This document shows positions 15,679 through 25,417 of a DNA stretch of 64,000 nucleotides, one piece after another. Location: NCBI GenBank assembly GCA_944321515.1, contig CALULO010000005.1:124001-188000 (forward strand). The letters are read 5' to 3'. Made by a program: the position numbers and the translations under genes. Under the pieces are notes generated by a model, which searched no databases, was not told the origin of the DNA, and was given only the letters and a program-made list of their open reading frames with translations. Source of the DNA: an uncultured Atopobiaceae bacterium. Its GTDB lineage: Bacteria > Actinomycetota > Coriobacteriia > Coriobacteriales > Atopobiaceae. Numbering within the stretch: position 1 is the stretch's first letter; the number at the start of each line of letters is the position of its first letter.

Positions 15679-18048
15679 CTACGCCAGGCCCAGGGCCATC
15701 CCCGCGAGCCGCACCACGAACGCCACGACCCAGGCGACGACGCACTGCATGGCTATCACGGCCCACATCATCTTGCCGCCGAGCTCATTTCTCACCGCCG
15801 AGACCGCGGCGACGCACGGCGTGTAGAGCAGCGTGAACGTCAGGAACACAAAGGCCGTGAGCGGTGTGAACATGGTCGCCAGCGCCGCGGTGGAGCCACC
15901 GAGGAGAACCGTCAGCGTAGCCACCACGTTCTCCTTTGCGCCGAAGCCCGCGGCCAGCGCCGCAGCGGCCTGCCACGTGCCGAAGCCGAGCGGCACGAAC
16001 ACCGGCGCGAGCAGCGTGCCAAGCGCCGCCAGCATGCTCGCGGACTGGTCGTCCACCACGTCGAGCCGCACGTCGAAGGTCTGCAGGAACCAGATGACCA
16101 CGCTCGCCACGAAGATGATCGTGAACGCCTTGGTGGCGAAGCCCTTGGCCTTCTCCCACGCCAGGTGCAGCGTCGTGCGCAGCGTGGGCAGGCGGTAGTT
16201 GGGCAGCTCCATCACAAACGGGACCGGGTCCCCGCGGAACGCCGTGTGGCCCAGCACCAGCGCCACGAGCACGCCCACCACCATGCCCATGAGGTACATG
16301 GCGATCATGACCAGCGGGGCGTAGTCCGGGAAGAACGCGGCAGAGAAGAGCGCGTAGACCGGCAGCTTGGCCGAGCAGCTCATGAACGGCGTGAGCATGA
16401 CGGTCATCTTGCGGTCGTGCTCGGACGGGAGGGTGCGCGTGGCCATGATCGCCGGCACCGAGCAGCCGAAGCCGATGAGCATCGGCACGAAGCTGCGGCC
16501 GGACAGGCCCAGCCGGCGCAGCATCTTGTCCATCACGAAGGCCACGCGCGCCATGTACCCGGAGTCCTCCAGCACGGAGAGCAGGATGAACAGCACCACG
16601 ATGACCGGCAGGAACGAGAGCACGCTGCCCACGCCCGCAAACACGCCGTCGATCACGAGCGCGTGCACCACCGGGTTGAGCCCGAAGGCCGTAAGCGCGG
16701 CGTCCACCTGCGCAGTCACCCAGTCGATGCCCAGGGCCAGCAGGTCGGACAGGCGCTGGCCCACCACGTCGAAGGTCAGCCAGAACACGAGCGCCATGAT
16801 GGCGATAAACACCGGGATGGCCGTGTACCTGCCGGTGAGGATGCGGTCCGCCGCCACCGAGCGCGCGTGCTCGCGGCTCTCGCGCGGCTTGACCACGCAC
16901 GCGGCGCACACGCCCTCGATGAAGCTGAAGCGCATGTCCGCGAGCGCGGCCATGCGGTCGCGGCCGGACTCGTCCTCCATCTGGGTGATGATGTGCTCCA
17001 CGGCGTCGAGCTCGTTCTGCTCCAGGCCCAGGGCCTCCGTGACCAGGCGGTCGCCCTCGATGAGCTTGGTCGCCGCAAAGCGCACCGGGAGGTTGGCCGC
17101 GGCGGCGTGGTCCTCGATGATGTGGCAGATGCCGTGGATGCAGCGGTGGAGCGCCCCGCCGTCCGCGCCGTGCTCGTCGCAGAAGTCCACGCGGCCGGGG
17201 TGCTCGCGGTAGCGTGCCACGTGCAGCACGTGCTCCACCAGCTCCGAGATCCCCTCCCCGCGCGCGGCCGAGATCGGGACGACGGGGATGCCGAGCATGG
17301 CCTCCAGGCGGTTGACGTCCACGGTCCCGCCGCCGCCCGTGAGCTCGTCCATCATGTTGAGCGCCAGCACCATCGGCCGGTCGAGCTCCATGAGCTGCAG
17401 CGTCAGGTAGAGGTTGCGCTCGATGTTGGTGGCGTCCAGGATGTCGACTATCGCGTCCGGGGCGGCCTCCAGGATGAACTTGCGGGAGACCACCTCCTCG
17501 CTCGTGTACGGGCTGAGCGAGTAGATGCCCGGCAGGTCCGTGATCGTTGCCTCGGGGTGACCCTTGATCTGGCCGTCCTTGCGGTCCACCGTGACCCCCG
17601 GGAAGTTGCCCACGTGCTGGTTGGAGCCCGTGAGCGCGTTGAAGAGGGTGGTCTTGCCGCAGTTCTGGTTGCCGGCGAGGGCCAGGCTGATCGGCCGGCC
17701 GGCCGGGATCGCGGCGCCCTGCCGGCGCGGCGCGTAGGTCCTCTCGCCGGAGCGCTCGCCGATGGCCGGGTGCGCCGAGGCCTGGATGCGCTCCGCCCCG
17801 TGGGCGGCCTCGTGCGCGTCGTGCACGTCGGTGAGCGCGATGCGCGCTGCGTCGGCCGAGCGCAGCGTGAGCTCGTAGCCGCGCAGGCGGATCTCCAGCG
17901 GGTCGCCCATCGGGGCGCGCTTCATGAGCGTGACCTCAACGCCGGGCGTGAGCCCCATGTCCAGGATGTGCTGCCGGAGCGACGCCTCCTCGCAGTCCAC
18001 CGACGCGACCACAGCGTCCTTACCGATCTCTAGCTCGTCCAGCGTCAT
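15679..18048 (-). CDS. feoB: FeoA-FeoB fusion, ferrous iron transporter
   Basis: A 789-residue protein. Residues 1-75 form a FeoA (SH3-like) domain with ILDMGLTPGVEVTLMKRAPM. After a linker, the FeoB G domain has GNQNCGKTT (G1), the switch region HVGNFPGVTV, DLPGIYSLSPYT (G3) and LNMMD (G4). The C-terminal half is the polytopic membrane domain with two gate repeats (SFVPMLIGFGCSVPAIMATR and GTWQAAAALAAGFGAKENVV). It imports Fe(II) across the cytoplasmic membrane, gated by GTP hydrolysis. The ATG at 18048 has GAGAGGGG upstream. It follows a small membrane protein gene, and a DtxR-like box lies upstream of that gene, so this Feo system is probably iron repressed. A second, split Feo system lies at 40.8-44.3 kb. 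Confidence 0.95.
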   Translation of the reverse strand: MTLDELEIGKDAVVASVDCEEASLRQHILDMGLTPGVEVTLMKRAPMGDPLEIRLRGYELTLRSADAARIALTDVHDAHEAAHGAERIQASAHPAIGERSGERTYAPRRQGAAIPAGRPISLALAGNQNCGKTTLFNALTGSNQHVGNFPGVTVDRKDGQIKGHPEATITDLPGIYSLSPYTSEEVVSRKFILEAAPDAIVDILDATNIERNLYLTLQLMELDRPMVLALNMMDELTGGGGTVDVNRLEAMLGIPVVPISAARGEGISELVEHVLHVARYREHPGRVDFCDEHGADGGALHRCIHGICHIIEDHAAAANLPVRFAATKLIEGDRLVTEALGLEQNELDAVEHIITQMEDESGRDRMAALADMRFSFIEGVCAACVVKPRESREHARSVAADRILTGRYTAIPVFIAIMALVFWLTFDVVGQRLSDLLALGIDWVTAQVDAALTAFGLNPVVHALVIDGVFAGVGSVLSFLPVIVVLFILLSVLEDSGYMARVAFVMDKMLRRLGLSGRSFVPMLIGFGCSVPAIMATRTLPSEHDRKMTVMLTPFMSCSAKLPVYALFSAAFFPDYAPLVMIAMYLMGMVVGVLVALVLGHTAFRGDPVPFVMELPNYRLPTLRTTLHLAWEKAKGFATKAFTIIFVASVVIWFLQTFDVRLDVVDDQSASMLAALGTLLAPVFVPLGFGTWQAAAALAAGFGAKENVVATLTVLLGGSTAALATMFTPLTAFVFLTFTLLYTPCVAAVSAVRNELGGKMMWAVIAMQCVVAWVVAFVVRLAGMALGLA

Positions 18049-18184
18049 CCGTGCCCCTCTCGATGCTTTGTTCGGACGTCATTCTACCGCGTGCCGACAC
18101 GGTCGGAGCAGGCGAGAAGAACCGCGGCAGAACCGCGACGCCAAGTCGGAAGAACCCGGGACGGGACGTGGCGACGGGACTTAG
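18049..18184. other. spacer between the small membrane protein gene and feoAB
   Basis: 136 bp with a 12-mer copy at 18111-18122 and no gene. Both neighbours are on the minus strand, so the spacer is probably transcribed as part of the operon. Confidence 0.5.
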
Positions 18185-18562
18185 CTACAGCCTCCCGGCC
18201 ACGGCGTGGGCCGCCACGAGGGCCACGCCGACGAGGAAGAACCCGACGTGCCAGCCGACGGGGCGGGACAGGCGGGCCCGCACGGGCACCAGCATGCACG
18301 CCCCGGAGGCGAGAAACGCCACGAGCGCCGCCCAGCCCAACACGTAGGCGGACGGGCTCGCCCCGGAGCCGTAGGCCATCGCGGCCGCCCCGTGCACGGC
18401 GGACGTCACGCACAGGACGGCTGACGCCCGAACGTGCCCGGGGACACCGTCCCTCCCGCCACGCTGGCCACCGCGCGTGCGCACCAGGTAGACCACCAAA
18501 TAGGCAAGCGCGACAAGGGCCACGAGGGCGCTTGCGATCTCAACGAGGAGCACGGGGGTCAT
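18185..18562 (-). CDS. small integral membrane protein, unknown, upstream of feoAB
   Basis: A 125-residue protein with four hydrophobic segments: near the N-terminus (VEIASALVALVALAYLVVYL), in the middle (SAVLCVTSAVHGAAAM and YVLGWAALVAFLASGACMLV) and at the C-terminus (HVGFFLVGVALVAAHAVAG), with a basic loop after the first. I do not recognise the family. The ATG at 18562 has AAGGAGGCC upstream. It is the first gene after the DtxR-like box at 18614 and precedes the FeoA-FeoB fusion on the same strand, so a role linked to iron uptake is a fair guess but nothing more. Confidence 0.75.
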   Translation of the reverse strand: MTPVLLVEIASALVALVALAYLVVYLVRTRGGQRGGRDGVPGHVRASAVLCVTSAVHGAAAMAYGSGASPSAYVLGWAALVAFLASGACMLVPVRARLSRPVGWHVGFFLVGVALVAAHAVAGRL

Positions 18563-18613
18563 AAGGCCTCCTTCTGCGTGCGGAACATCCGTCCGTTCTG
18601 TCTGGCAGAAGAA

Positions 18614-18629
18614 GTTAGCCTAAGCTCAC
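18614..18629 (-). promoter_or_regulatory. DtxR/IdeR-like operator upstream of the feoAB unit
   Basis: GTTAGCCTAAGCTCAC fits GTTAR-N6-YTAAC with one mismatch and contains, on the minus strand, the core TTAGGCTAA found in the known DtxR/IdeR consensus TTAGGTTAGGCTAACCTAA. It is 52 bp upstream of the start of the first gene. Repression by iron is inferred. Confidence 0.6.
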
Positions 18630-18770
18630 TTTCGGGACAAGAGCGTACACGAGCTCTCCAAGGGGCCGTCACGTCGGCCGGGCTCACGCGCGCCGCCCAT
18701 GCGCGGCTCCCGCATGACGCGATGCCACAGGCCACGCACCGTGCGTCCTGCCCGCCCGACGCCCTCCGCC

Positions 18771-19622
18771 CTACCGCACGAGCAGCGCCACGCCAAGCGC
18801 CCCGGGACCGCAGTGCGAGGTGATGACGTCCCCTGTGTGGTACCAGTCCACCTGCTCAAACCCGAGTCCTTGAGCGTGCTCGGTCGCCGCACGCTGCACC
18901 TGCTCGGGCAGGCCCGGGCTCTTCACGAAGACGATGCGCGCCGGGTCGAACTCCTCCCCAAGGGCCAGGTGATCGATGAGGCTCACCGCCGCGCCGGACA
19001 TGGAGCCGCGCAGCTTCTTGGTGGCCACGAGCTTGCCCTCCTTGACCTCCACCACGGGCTTGATCTTGAGCAGCGTGGCACCGAGGAAGGCCACGTTGGA
19101 GAGGCGGCCGCCCGCACGCAGATAGCCGAGGTCGCCGGGAAGAAACGCCATGCGCACCCGCGCGGCCGTGGCCGCGGCGAAGTCGCGCGCCTCCTCGACG
19201 CTGGCCTCCGGGTGCTCGCGGACCCAGGCGGCGGTCTCGCGGACCACGAGCCCCTGGCCTATCGTGACGTGACGGGTGTCGACCGTGGTCACGTAGTCGC
19301 GACCCTCTGCCGCCGCGAGCGCAGAATCCAGAGAGCAGGTGGTCACCGAAGAGTACGCGACGTGGAGGATCTGGGCATCCGGCTCCGCGGCGTGGATGCG
19401 GTCGAAGGCCGCCTGGAAGTCTGCCGGCACGCAGCCGCTCGTACGCGGCAGCACGCCGAGCTGGCGGCACTCCTCGAGCATCTCGGAGGGTGAGATCGTG
19501 CCGTCGTCGACGGTCTTCTCGCCGATGGTCACATGCATCGGAACCAGCTCGACGCCAAGCTCGGCTGCCTCGGCAGCCGGAAGGTCGCAGCCAGTCTCCG
19601 CCGTGATGATGACTCGTGCCAT
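18771..19622 (-). CDS. DegV-family fatty-acid-binding protein
   Basis: A 283-residue protein. The N-terminus has the DegV signature ITAETGCDLP, followed by VPMHVTIGEKTVDDG and LPRTSGCVPADF (the latter equivalent to the T-S-x-P lipid head-group site). The central VVDTR-like segment here reads VTTVDTRHVTIGQG, and RAGGRLSNVAFLGATLLKIKP is the conserved second-domain motif. In Firmicutes such proteins (FakB) present fatty acids to the FakA kinase for phospholipid synthesis; FakA is not in this window. The start at 19622 follows GAGAGGGG; a longer frame upstream has no SD. Confidence 0.92.
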   Translation of the reverse strand: MARVIITAETGCDLPAAEAAELGVELVPMHVTIGEKTVDDGTISPSEMLEECRQLGVLPRTSGCVPADFQAAFDRIHAAEPDAQILHVAYSSVTTCSLDSALAAAEGRDYVTTVDTRHVTIGQGLVVRETAAWVREHPEASVEEARDFAAATAARVRMAFLPGDLGYLRAGGRLSNVAFLGATLLKIKPVVEVKEGKLVATKKLRGSMSGAAVSLIDHLALGEEFDPARIVFVKSPGLPEQVQRAATEHAQGLGFEQVDWYHTGDVITSHCGPGALGVALLVR

Positions 19623-19855
19623 CCCGTCCCCTCTCCGCCGTCCCCCGGCCGGTTTGAAAATATCCCTGGCAGAATCGCAGAACACACCAACAAAAGCATT
19701 GTACGCACAACGAGGATTCAAATTATCTGCACGGCCGCGCCAATCGGTGACTGTGGCTTTTACGCATACGCGACACAACTTTGGCCGTCGAATGTGAGAC
19801 TCTAGTAAGGTTACTAATCGCACGAGGGGGGGCCACGTCGGAGAGGGCGACGCCC
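19623..19855. promoter_or_regulatory. divergent promoter region, degV / DXS-like gene, with a palindrome
   Basis: An AT-rich region between divergent genes. TAGTAA-GG-TTACTA at 19803-19816 is a short palindrome about 40 bp before the DXS-like start. On the minus strand GTACAATG gives a -10-like TACAAT near 19700. No confident -35 elements are seen. Confidence 0.4.
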
Positions 19856-21449
19856 TTGTATCTTGAGCACATCATGTCGCCGGATGACGTCTGCGCCCTT
19901 CCCGCCTCCGCGCTGCCGACCCTCTGCCAGGAGATCCGCGACGCCGTCATCACGAGCTCGGCCGCCATCGGGGGACACCTCGGCTCCAACCTCGCCGTGG
20001 TGGAGCTCACCGTGGCGCTGCACCGCGTGTTCCGGACTCCGCACGACAAGCTCGTCTTTGACGTCTCGCACCAGACCTACCCGCACAAGATGCTCACCGG
20101 CCGCGCGCAGGCGTTCCTGGAGCCGGAGCACTTCGAGGACGTCTCGGGCTTCTCCAGCCCCCGCGAGTCCGAGCACGACCTCTTCTCAATGGGCCACACC
20201 TCCACCTCGGTGAGCCTGGCCTGCGGCCTTGCCAAGGCGCGCGACCTCGCCGGCGAGAAGTACGACGTGGTGGCCGTCATCGGGGATGGCTCGCTCTCCG
20301 GCGGCCTGGCCTTCGAGGGCCTCGACAACGCGGCTGAGTTGGGCAGCGGCCTCATCATCGTGGTCAACGACAACGAGTGGTCAATCGCGCCCAACCACGG
20401 CGGCATCTACCGCAACCTCGCCGAGCTACGCGCCGGCCACCGCCGACCCCGAGTCATGGCACCACGCCGCCCCGTTCGACGCGGCGACGGGCGCGCCCGC
20501 CCCGGCGCGCGTCGGGCAGACCTACGCGCAGCTCACCGGCGAGCTTCTGGCCGAGCACATGGCCGCCGACCCAAGCCTCGTGGCCGTGAGCGCGGCCACC
20601 CCCTACATCATGGGGTTCACGCCCGAGCTCCGCGAGCGGGCTGGCAGGCAGTTCGTGGACGTGGGCATCGCCGAGGGGCACGCCGTCACCTACGTGACCG
20701 GCCTCGCGCGCGGCGGCGCACACCCCGTGCTGGGCGTCTACGCCACCTTCCTTCAGCGCGCCTACGACGAGCTCTGGCACGACCTCTGCCTTAACGCGGC
20801 CCCCGCCATCCTCCTGGTCTACGGGGCCTCCGCCTTTGGCAACACCGACGCCACCCACCTGGGCTTCTTCGACGTCCCCATGCTCGGTGCGCTGCCGGGC
20901 CTGCCCTACCTGGCGCCCACCTGCCGCGAGGAGTACCTCTCCATGCTCGAGTGGGCGCTCTCCTACCGCGAGGGTCCCGTGGCCATCCGTGTGCCGGCGG
21001 CCGGCGTGACGTCGCGCGCGGGCCTCGTCCCCGCCGAGGACTACCTCGACGGATGGGAGGTCACTCGCGAGGGGTCTGACGTGGCCGTGCTCGCGCTCGG
21101 CGACGCCTTCCCGCTGGGCGAGAGGGTCGTGGACGAGCTGGCCGCCCGGGGCGTTGATGCCACGCTCGTGAACCCGCGCCGCGCCACCGACGCCGACAGG
21201 GACCTGCTCGAGGGCCTTGCCGGGCGCCACCACGTGATAGTTACGATTGAGGACGGCGTCCTCGAGGGCGGCTTCGGCGAGCGCTGCGCCCGCGTGCTCG
21301 CCGCCCGTCAGGATGCCCGGACCCTCTGCTACGGGCTGCCGCGCGCCTTCCCGGACCGCTACGACCCCGCCGAGCTTCTCGCCAGCTGCCGCATGACGCC
21401 CGAGGCGGTCTGCGACGACGTCATGGCCGCCCTCGGCAGGACCGCCTAG
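19856..21449 (+). pseudogene. 1-deoxy-D-xylulose-5-phosphate synthase-like gene, disrupted by internal deletion and frameshift
   Basis: The first part, from TTG 19856 (MYLEHIMSPDDVCALP, SD GGAGAGGG), is a good DXS/transketolase N-terminal domain with GGHLGSNLAVVELTVALH and the thiamine-diphosphate motif GDGSLSGGLAFEGLDNAAE...NDN. It stays open until GGIYRNLAELR at about 20430. From there the family sequence continues only in another frame, as YAPATADPESWHHAAPFD, through to the end at 21449. Between those two points relatives have about 60-70 more residues, so the junction is a deletion that also changes frame. ThDP binding and the C-terminal domains are otherwise intact (VDVGIAEGHAV). Either a recent pseudogene or, if the product is made as two chains, a split enzyme; the missing segment makes activity doubtful. 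Confidence 0.8.
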
Positions 21450-21533
21450 CCTCTGCGCAACCGCCCCCCACGCCGGGCCACACGACCGGCACGTCCTACT
21501 GCACGGGTGCGTCCCTACCGCACCGACACGTCC

Positions 21534-22133
21534 CTACTGGACGCCCTCGTTGCGCAGCTCGGACCGCAGGCGAGAGAGCGTGACCGGCGTCATCCCCAGG
21601 AGCGAGGCCACGTACTTGTTCGGCACCAGCTCCATGAGCCCGGGGTTCTTCTTGACAAACCAGAGGTAGCGGTCGCGGGCGCGCAGCTGCGAGACCACGC
21701 GGCGCACCTCCCAGTGCTCGCGCCAGGCCTCGGCGACAATGTGCGCGTAGAGCTGGTTGGCGGCAAGGCTCACGCTCAGGAGCCGGTTGATCTCCGAGAG
21801 CGGCACGAAGACAACCTTGCTCTCGGCGAGAAGCTCCACCGAGTCCGGCGACGGCTCAGTGAGCTCCGGGCTCGGCGCCAGGACGATGCCCGGCCGCGCC
21901 ACAAGGCAGTCGGTCACGTCTCGGCCGGAGGAGTCTACGAGGAAGCAGCGCACCACGCCCGAGACGAGAAACCCAACGCGGTCGAGGACCTCCCCCGCGT
22001 GCATTATGAGGTCCCCCTTGCGATAGCGCACGAGCGTCGCGTTGGCCGAGAGCGCCGAGAGAACCCCCGTGTCATCTATTCCTACGACGTCCCTGAAGAA
22101 CGCCTCGAAATCAAATTCGTGTCTCTGCTCCAC
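21534..22133 (-). CDS. Crp/Fnr-family transcriptional regulator
   Basis: A 199-residue protein. Residues 15-120 form a cyclic-nucleotide-binding-type jelly roll (VRYRKGDLIMHAGEVLDRVG then FLVSGVVRCFLVDSSGRDVT). The C-terminal region has the helix-turn-helix KYVASLLGMTPVTLSRLRSEL. There is no N-terminal Cys cluster, so it is not an Fe-S sensor like Fnr, and the cAMP-contact residues of Crp are not evident. The ligand is unknown. The GTG at 22133 follows GGGAGG. It is transcribed towards the convergent DXS-like gene and is separated from the DUF2130 gene by only 46 bp, so the latter may be upstream in the same transcript. Confidence 0.88.
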   Translation of the reverse strand: MEQRHEFDFEAFFRDVVGIDDTGVLSALSANATLVRYRKGDLIMHAGEVLDRVGFLVSGVVRCFLVDSSGRDVTDCLVARPGIVLAPSPELTEPSPDSVELLAESKVVFVPLSEINRLLSVSLAANQLYAHIVAEAWREHWEVRRVVSQLRARDRYLWFVKKNPGLMELVPNKYVASLLGMTPVTLSRLRSELRNEGVQ

Positions 22134-22179
22134 AGCGCACCTCCCAAGGCTCGCCCACGCCGACGAGAAAAGACCCGAT

Positions 22180-23721
22180 TTACTCTACGCCATCCGGCTC
22201 CACGGGGTCGTCAGCCACGGTTCCGGGCGTCTCCATCGCTCCCGAGGGCGCGGCGCCAACGCGGCGCCCCGCCTCATCGGAGGCCTCGCCCGTCACGGGT
22301 GCGGCACCCTGTTCGCCGGACTCCCTGGCCTCGCGCGCCTCCGCGAACTTCTCGCGCATCGTCGGGTTCTTCCAGGTGAGCTTCCTGATGGTGAGCTCGT
22401 CGGCCTTCTTGTTGGCAAGGCGCAGCTGGTTCTCGGACGAGGTCAGGTACTCCTTCACCTTCTGGAGGCGGCCGATGGCCTTGTCGATCTCGCCGATGGC
22501 GTCGTTGAACTTCCTGCTGGCCGTCTCGTAGTTCTTGCCGAACTTCTCCTTGAAGTCCTCGAGCGCGTCCTCGAAGTGCGTGATGTCTATGTTCTGCTGG
22601 CGAATCTCCGCGAGCTCGCGCCGGTAGCCCACGGCGTTCTCCGCGGCGTTTCTCAGCAGCGTGATCATGGGGATGAAGAACTGGGGGCGGATCACGTACA
22701 TCTTCTCGTAGGCCCAGGACACGTCCACGATCCCGGAGTTGTAGAGGTCGCTCTCCGGCTCCAACAGGGAGACCAGGACGGCGTACTCGCAGTTCTTGTT
22801 GCGGCGGTCCTGGTCGAGCTTCTTGAAGAAGTCGGCGTTCTTGTGGCGGTTGCGCTCCGAGGAGGCCTCGTCCTCGTTCTTCATCTCGAACATGATGGAG
22901 ACGACCTCGACGCCGTCCTCCCCCACCTCGCGGAAGACGTAGTCGCCCTTGGAGCCGTCCACCACGTCGTTGTCCTTGTGGAACTCCGCGCCCCGGAAGC
23001 CCAGCGACCGCCAGCGGTTGAACTCCATCTCGCAGTGCTGCTCCAGCGTCTCCCCTATGAGCTTGGTCGAGAGGCGCGAGCGCTGGCTGCGCAGGCGCTC
23101 GATCTCCGCCTCGCGGTCCCTGATGGTCTGGTCCTTGTAGTTTGCCTGCTCGAGCATCTGCTGCCTGAGCGACGCCTCGACCTGCTCGCGCTCCAGCTTG
23201 GCAGAGCGGACCTGCCCCTCCAGCTCCGTGATGCGCTGGCCCTGCTCGCCGGTGGCCTCGCTCACAGCGAGGGCCTTCTCCGTTGCAAAGGCGTCCTCAC
23301 GGGCCTTGAGCTGGGCCTCGAGCTCTGCCACGCGGCGCTCGGAGACGCCGAGCCTCTCGGAGAGATCCCTCTCGGCGGCCGCGCGCTGCTCGGCAGCGTC
23401 CTTCTCGGCCGCGGCGCGCTGCTCCGCGAGGCTCTTCTGCGCGGACGCACGCTCCAGGGCGAGCGCACCCTCGCCCTCCCTCACCTGCGCCTTGAGACGC
23501 TCGATCTCCGCAGCGGTCTTCGAGGCGGCGTCCGCGGCCTCCTCGCGCGCCTTGGCCACGGCGGCGGCCACCGCGCTCTCGCGCTCCCGCGCGGCCAGCT
23601 GCTCGCGCGCGGCAAGCTCGCGCCGGAACTCAGCGTCACGCACCTGCCGCACGATCTCGGCGTACTCCGTCTCGTCAACCTGAAAGACCTCGCCGCAGTG
23701 CGGGCACCTGATCTCGGCCAT
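22180..23721 (-). CDS. DUF2130 coiled-coil protein with N-terminal zinc-ribbon
   Basis: A 513-residue protein. It begins IRCPHCGEVFQVDE, a two-Cys zinc-ribbon half. Residues about 30-255 are a long, charged, heptad-rich coiled coil (Glu/Ala/Arg/Gln). The DUF2130 domain follows (about 255-435), with KLIGETLEQHCEMEFNRWRS, FEMKNEDEAS and KNCEYAVLVSLLEPESDLYN, a layout that recalls restriction-endonuclease-like folds. A Glu/Ala/Pro-rich tail ends it. The function of DUF2130 proteins is not established. The start at 23721 has GGGGGAG upstream; the frame is open further but without SD. Confidence 0.85.
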   Translation of the reverse strand: MAEIRCPHCGEVFQVDETEYAEIVRQVRDAEFRRELAAREQLAARERESAVAAAVAKAREEAADAASKTAAEIERLKAQVREGEGALALERASAQKSLAEQRAAAEKDAAEQRAAAERDLSERLGVSERRVAELEAQLKAREDAFATEKALAVSEATGEQGQRITELEGQVRSAKLEREQVEASLRQQMLEQANYKDQTIRDREAEIERLRSQRSRLSTKLIGETLEQHCEMEFNRWRSLGFRGAEFHKDNDVVDGSKGDYVFREVGEDGVEVVSIMFEMKNEDEASSERNRHKNADFFKKLDQDRRNKNCEYAVLVSLLEPESDLYNSGIVDVSWAYEKMYVIRPQFFIPMITLLRNAAENAVGYRRELAEIRQQNIDITHFEDALEDFKEKFGKNYETASRKFNDAIGEIDKAIGRLQKVKEYLTSSENQLRLANKKADELTIRKLTWKNPTMREKFAEAREARESGEQGAAPVTGEASDEAGRRVGAAPSGAMETPGTVADDPVEPDGVE

Positions 23722-24001
23722 AGCTCCCCCGTTCCTCTCGTCCCTGACAAGGGTACCCGTCCCACCGGACGGAAATGGGCGAGAAGGGCGTGAGAGGTCG
23801 GGCCCGGCGCGTGAGGGGCCCACGGCCCCGGGCCCGGACGCAGGGGGCAAGCGACCCCGGGCCAGCAGGCGAGAAGGACGGCTGGCCACGGGCCCAGACG
23901 CGAGGAGGGCCCCGCGGACGCACGTCCACGAGGCCCTCCCGGGTCTCTTGTCCCTCCCGCCGCGGCGAGCCTGGCGTCGGGCGTCGGCGCGGGCCGGCAG
24001 G
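23722..24001. other. GC-rich spacer with a 12-mer copy and a hairpin after htrA
   Basis: No gene. One exact 12-mer (23868-23879) and a one-base variant (23778). A stem of GGAGGGCC with GGCCCTCC lies at about 23904-23939 and could terminate htrA, though no T-tract follows on the minus strand. Confidence 0.45.
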
Positions 24002-25417
24002 CTAGCGCCCGCCGAAGGGGCTGTACTGCTGCTGGTACTGGTACTGCTGGTACATGTCGACGAGGTCCTGCAGCGAGATGTCCTGGCCGTTGATGTTGAC
24101 GGTCTCCTCCTGCTGCTGCTCCTGCTGCTCCTGGAGCGCCTCGTCGGAGCCGAGCGTCACGTCGAAGCTCTTCTCCTGGCCGTCGCGCATGACCGTGACC
24201 TCCACGGTCTCGCCGATGTCATGCGAGCGCACCGCGAGGATGGCGCTGTCGGCCGAGGTGATCTGCTCGCCTCCGATGGAGGTCACCACGTCGCCCTTCT
24301 CGATGCCGGCCTCCGCCGCGGGGCTGCCGTCAGCGACCTCGACCACGTAGGCGCCCGAGGTAGTGCCGAGGCCGTTCGCCTGGGAGTTCTGCGCGTTCAC
24401 CGTCTGCATGGTCAGGCCGATGTAGGCGTGCGTCACGGTGTCGCCGGCGATGATCTTGTCGGCTATCTCGGTGGCGTAGTCGGATGGGATGGCGTAGCCG
24501 ATGCCTGCGAAGCTCTCCGTGTCTGAGCTGTAGAGCGTGCAGATGCCAACGAGGCGGCCCTGGTCGTCCACGAGCGCGCCACCGGAGTTGCCCGGGTTGA
24601 TGGTGGCGTCGGTCTGGATGAGGTTGGTGTAGAGGGTGTTGCCTGAGGTCCCCTGCAGCAACGTGTTGCGCGAGAGCGCGGACACGATGCCCTGGGAGAC
24701 GGAGTTCTCAAGGCCGAAGGGGCTGCCAACACTCATCACCCAGTCACCGACCTGCAGGTCGGAGGAGTCGCCCACCTGCATGGGGGTCACGGTGTCGCCC
24801 TGCAGGTCCGCCTTGATGACGGCCACGTCGCTGGAGGGGTCGGTGCCCACGAGCTCCGCGGAGTAGCTCTTGCCGTCGATGGTCACGGAGATGCTCTGCG
24901 CACCATCGACCACGTGGTTGTTGGTGATGATGTTGCCGTCGGTGTCGTAGATGACGCCGGAGCCCATCCCCTCGCCCTCAGCGGTGGTGCAGTAGACGGT
25001 GGCCACGGAGGGCAGCGCCTTGGCGGCGACTGCGTTGGCGATGGTGGTGTCCTCGTCGTTGGGGTCGATGGTGACCTGCTGGGTGGTGCCAGCCGTCGCC
25101 TGGGTCTGGGTGGTCCCCACCACGCCGGTGCCCAGGAGGGCGCCCACCAGGGCGCCTGCGCCGATCACGCCGCCGACGAGGCCGGCCACGACGGCGCGGG
25201 CGGTCCTCCTGCGCGCCTTGTTGCGCTCGGAGGGCTCGGGCTCGCCACCCTGAGAGGCGGGCGGCTCGGGCGAGGCCGGCCCGGTACCCGTCTGCGCGCC
25301 GGGGTCGGCCGCGTGCGCGCCGGGGACCGGCGGGGTCAGGACGGTCGGGCGAACCTCGGTGTTCTGAGACTCGCCGCGCTCCTCCGGGGAGGGGGTGCCA
25401 AAGGGATACTCGCTCAT
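24002..25417 (-). CDS. htrA: HtrA/DegP-type membrane-anchored serine protease with PDZ domain
   Basis: A 471-residue protein. A Pro/Glu-rich cytoplasmic tail (1-65) precedes a basic stretch and one membrane helix (about 72-95). The trypsin-like domain carries the triad His in ITNNHVVD, Asp in SSDVAVIK and Ser in GNSGGALVD. A PDZ domain follows (about 355-440) with YVVEVADGSPAAEAGIEKGD. The C-terminus is Gln-rich (EQQEQQQEE, QQYQYQQQ), which is unusual. It degrades or refolds damaged exported proteins outside the membrane. The ATG at 25417 has AAGGAAG upstream. The adjacent winged-helix regulator gene, ended by its own terminator, is a possible controller. Confidence 0.94.
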   Translation of the reverse strand: MSEYPFGTPSPEERGESQNTEVRPTVLTPPVPGAHAADPGAQTGTGPASPEPPASQGGEPEPSERNKARRRTARAVVAGLVGGVIGAGALVGALLGTGVVGTTQTQATAGTTQQVTIDPNDEDTTIANAVAAKALPSVATVYCTTAEGEGMGSGVIYDTDGNIITNNHVVDGAQSISVTIDGKSYSAELVGTDPSSDVAVIKADLQGDTVTPMQVGDSSDLQVGDWVMSVGSPFGLENSVSQGIVSALSRNTLLQGTSGNTLYTNLIQTDATINPGNSGGALVDDQGRLVGICTLYSSDTESFAGIGYAIPSDYATEIADKIIAGDTVTHAYIGLTMQTVNAQNSQANGLGTTSGAYVVEVADGSPAAEAGIEKGDVVTSIGGEQITSADSAILAVRSHDIGETVEVTVMRDGQEKSFDVTLGSDEALQEQQEQQQEETVNINGQDISLQDLVDMYQQYQYQQQYSPFGGR

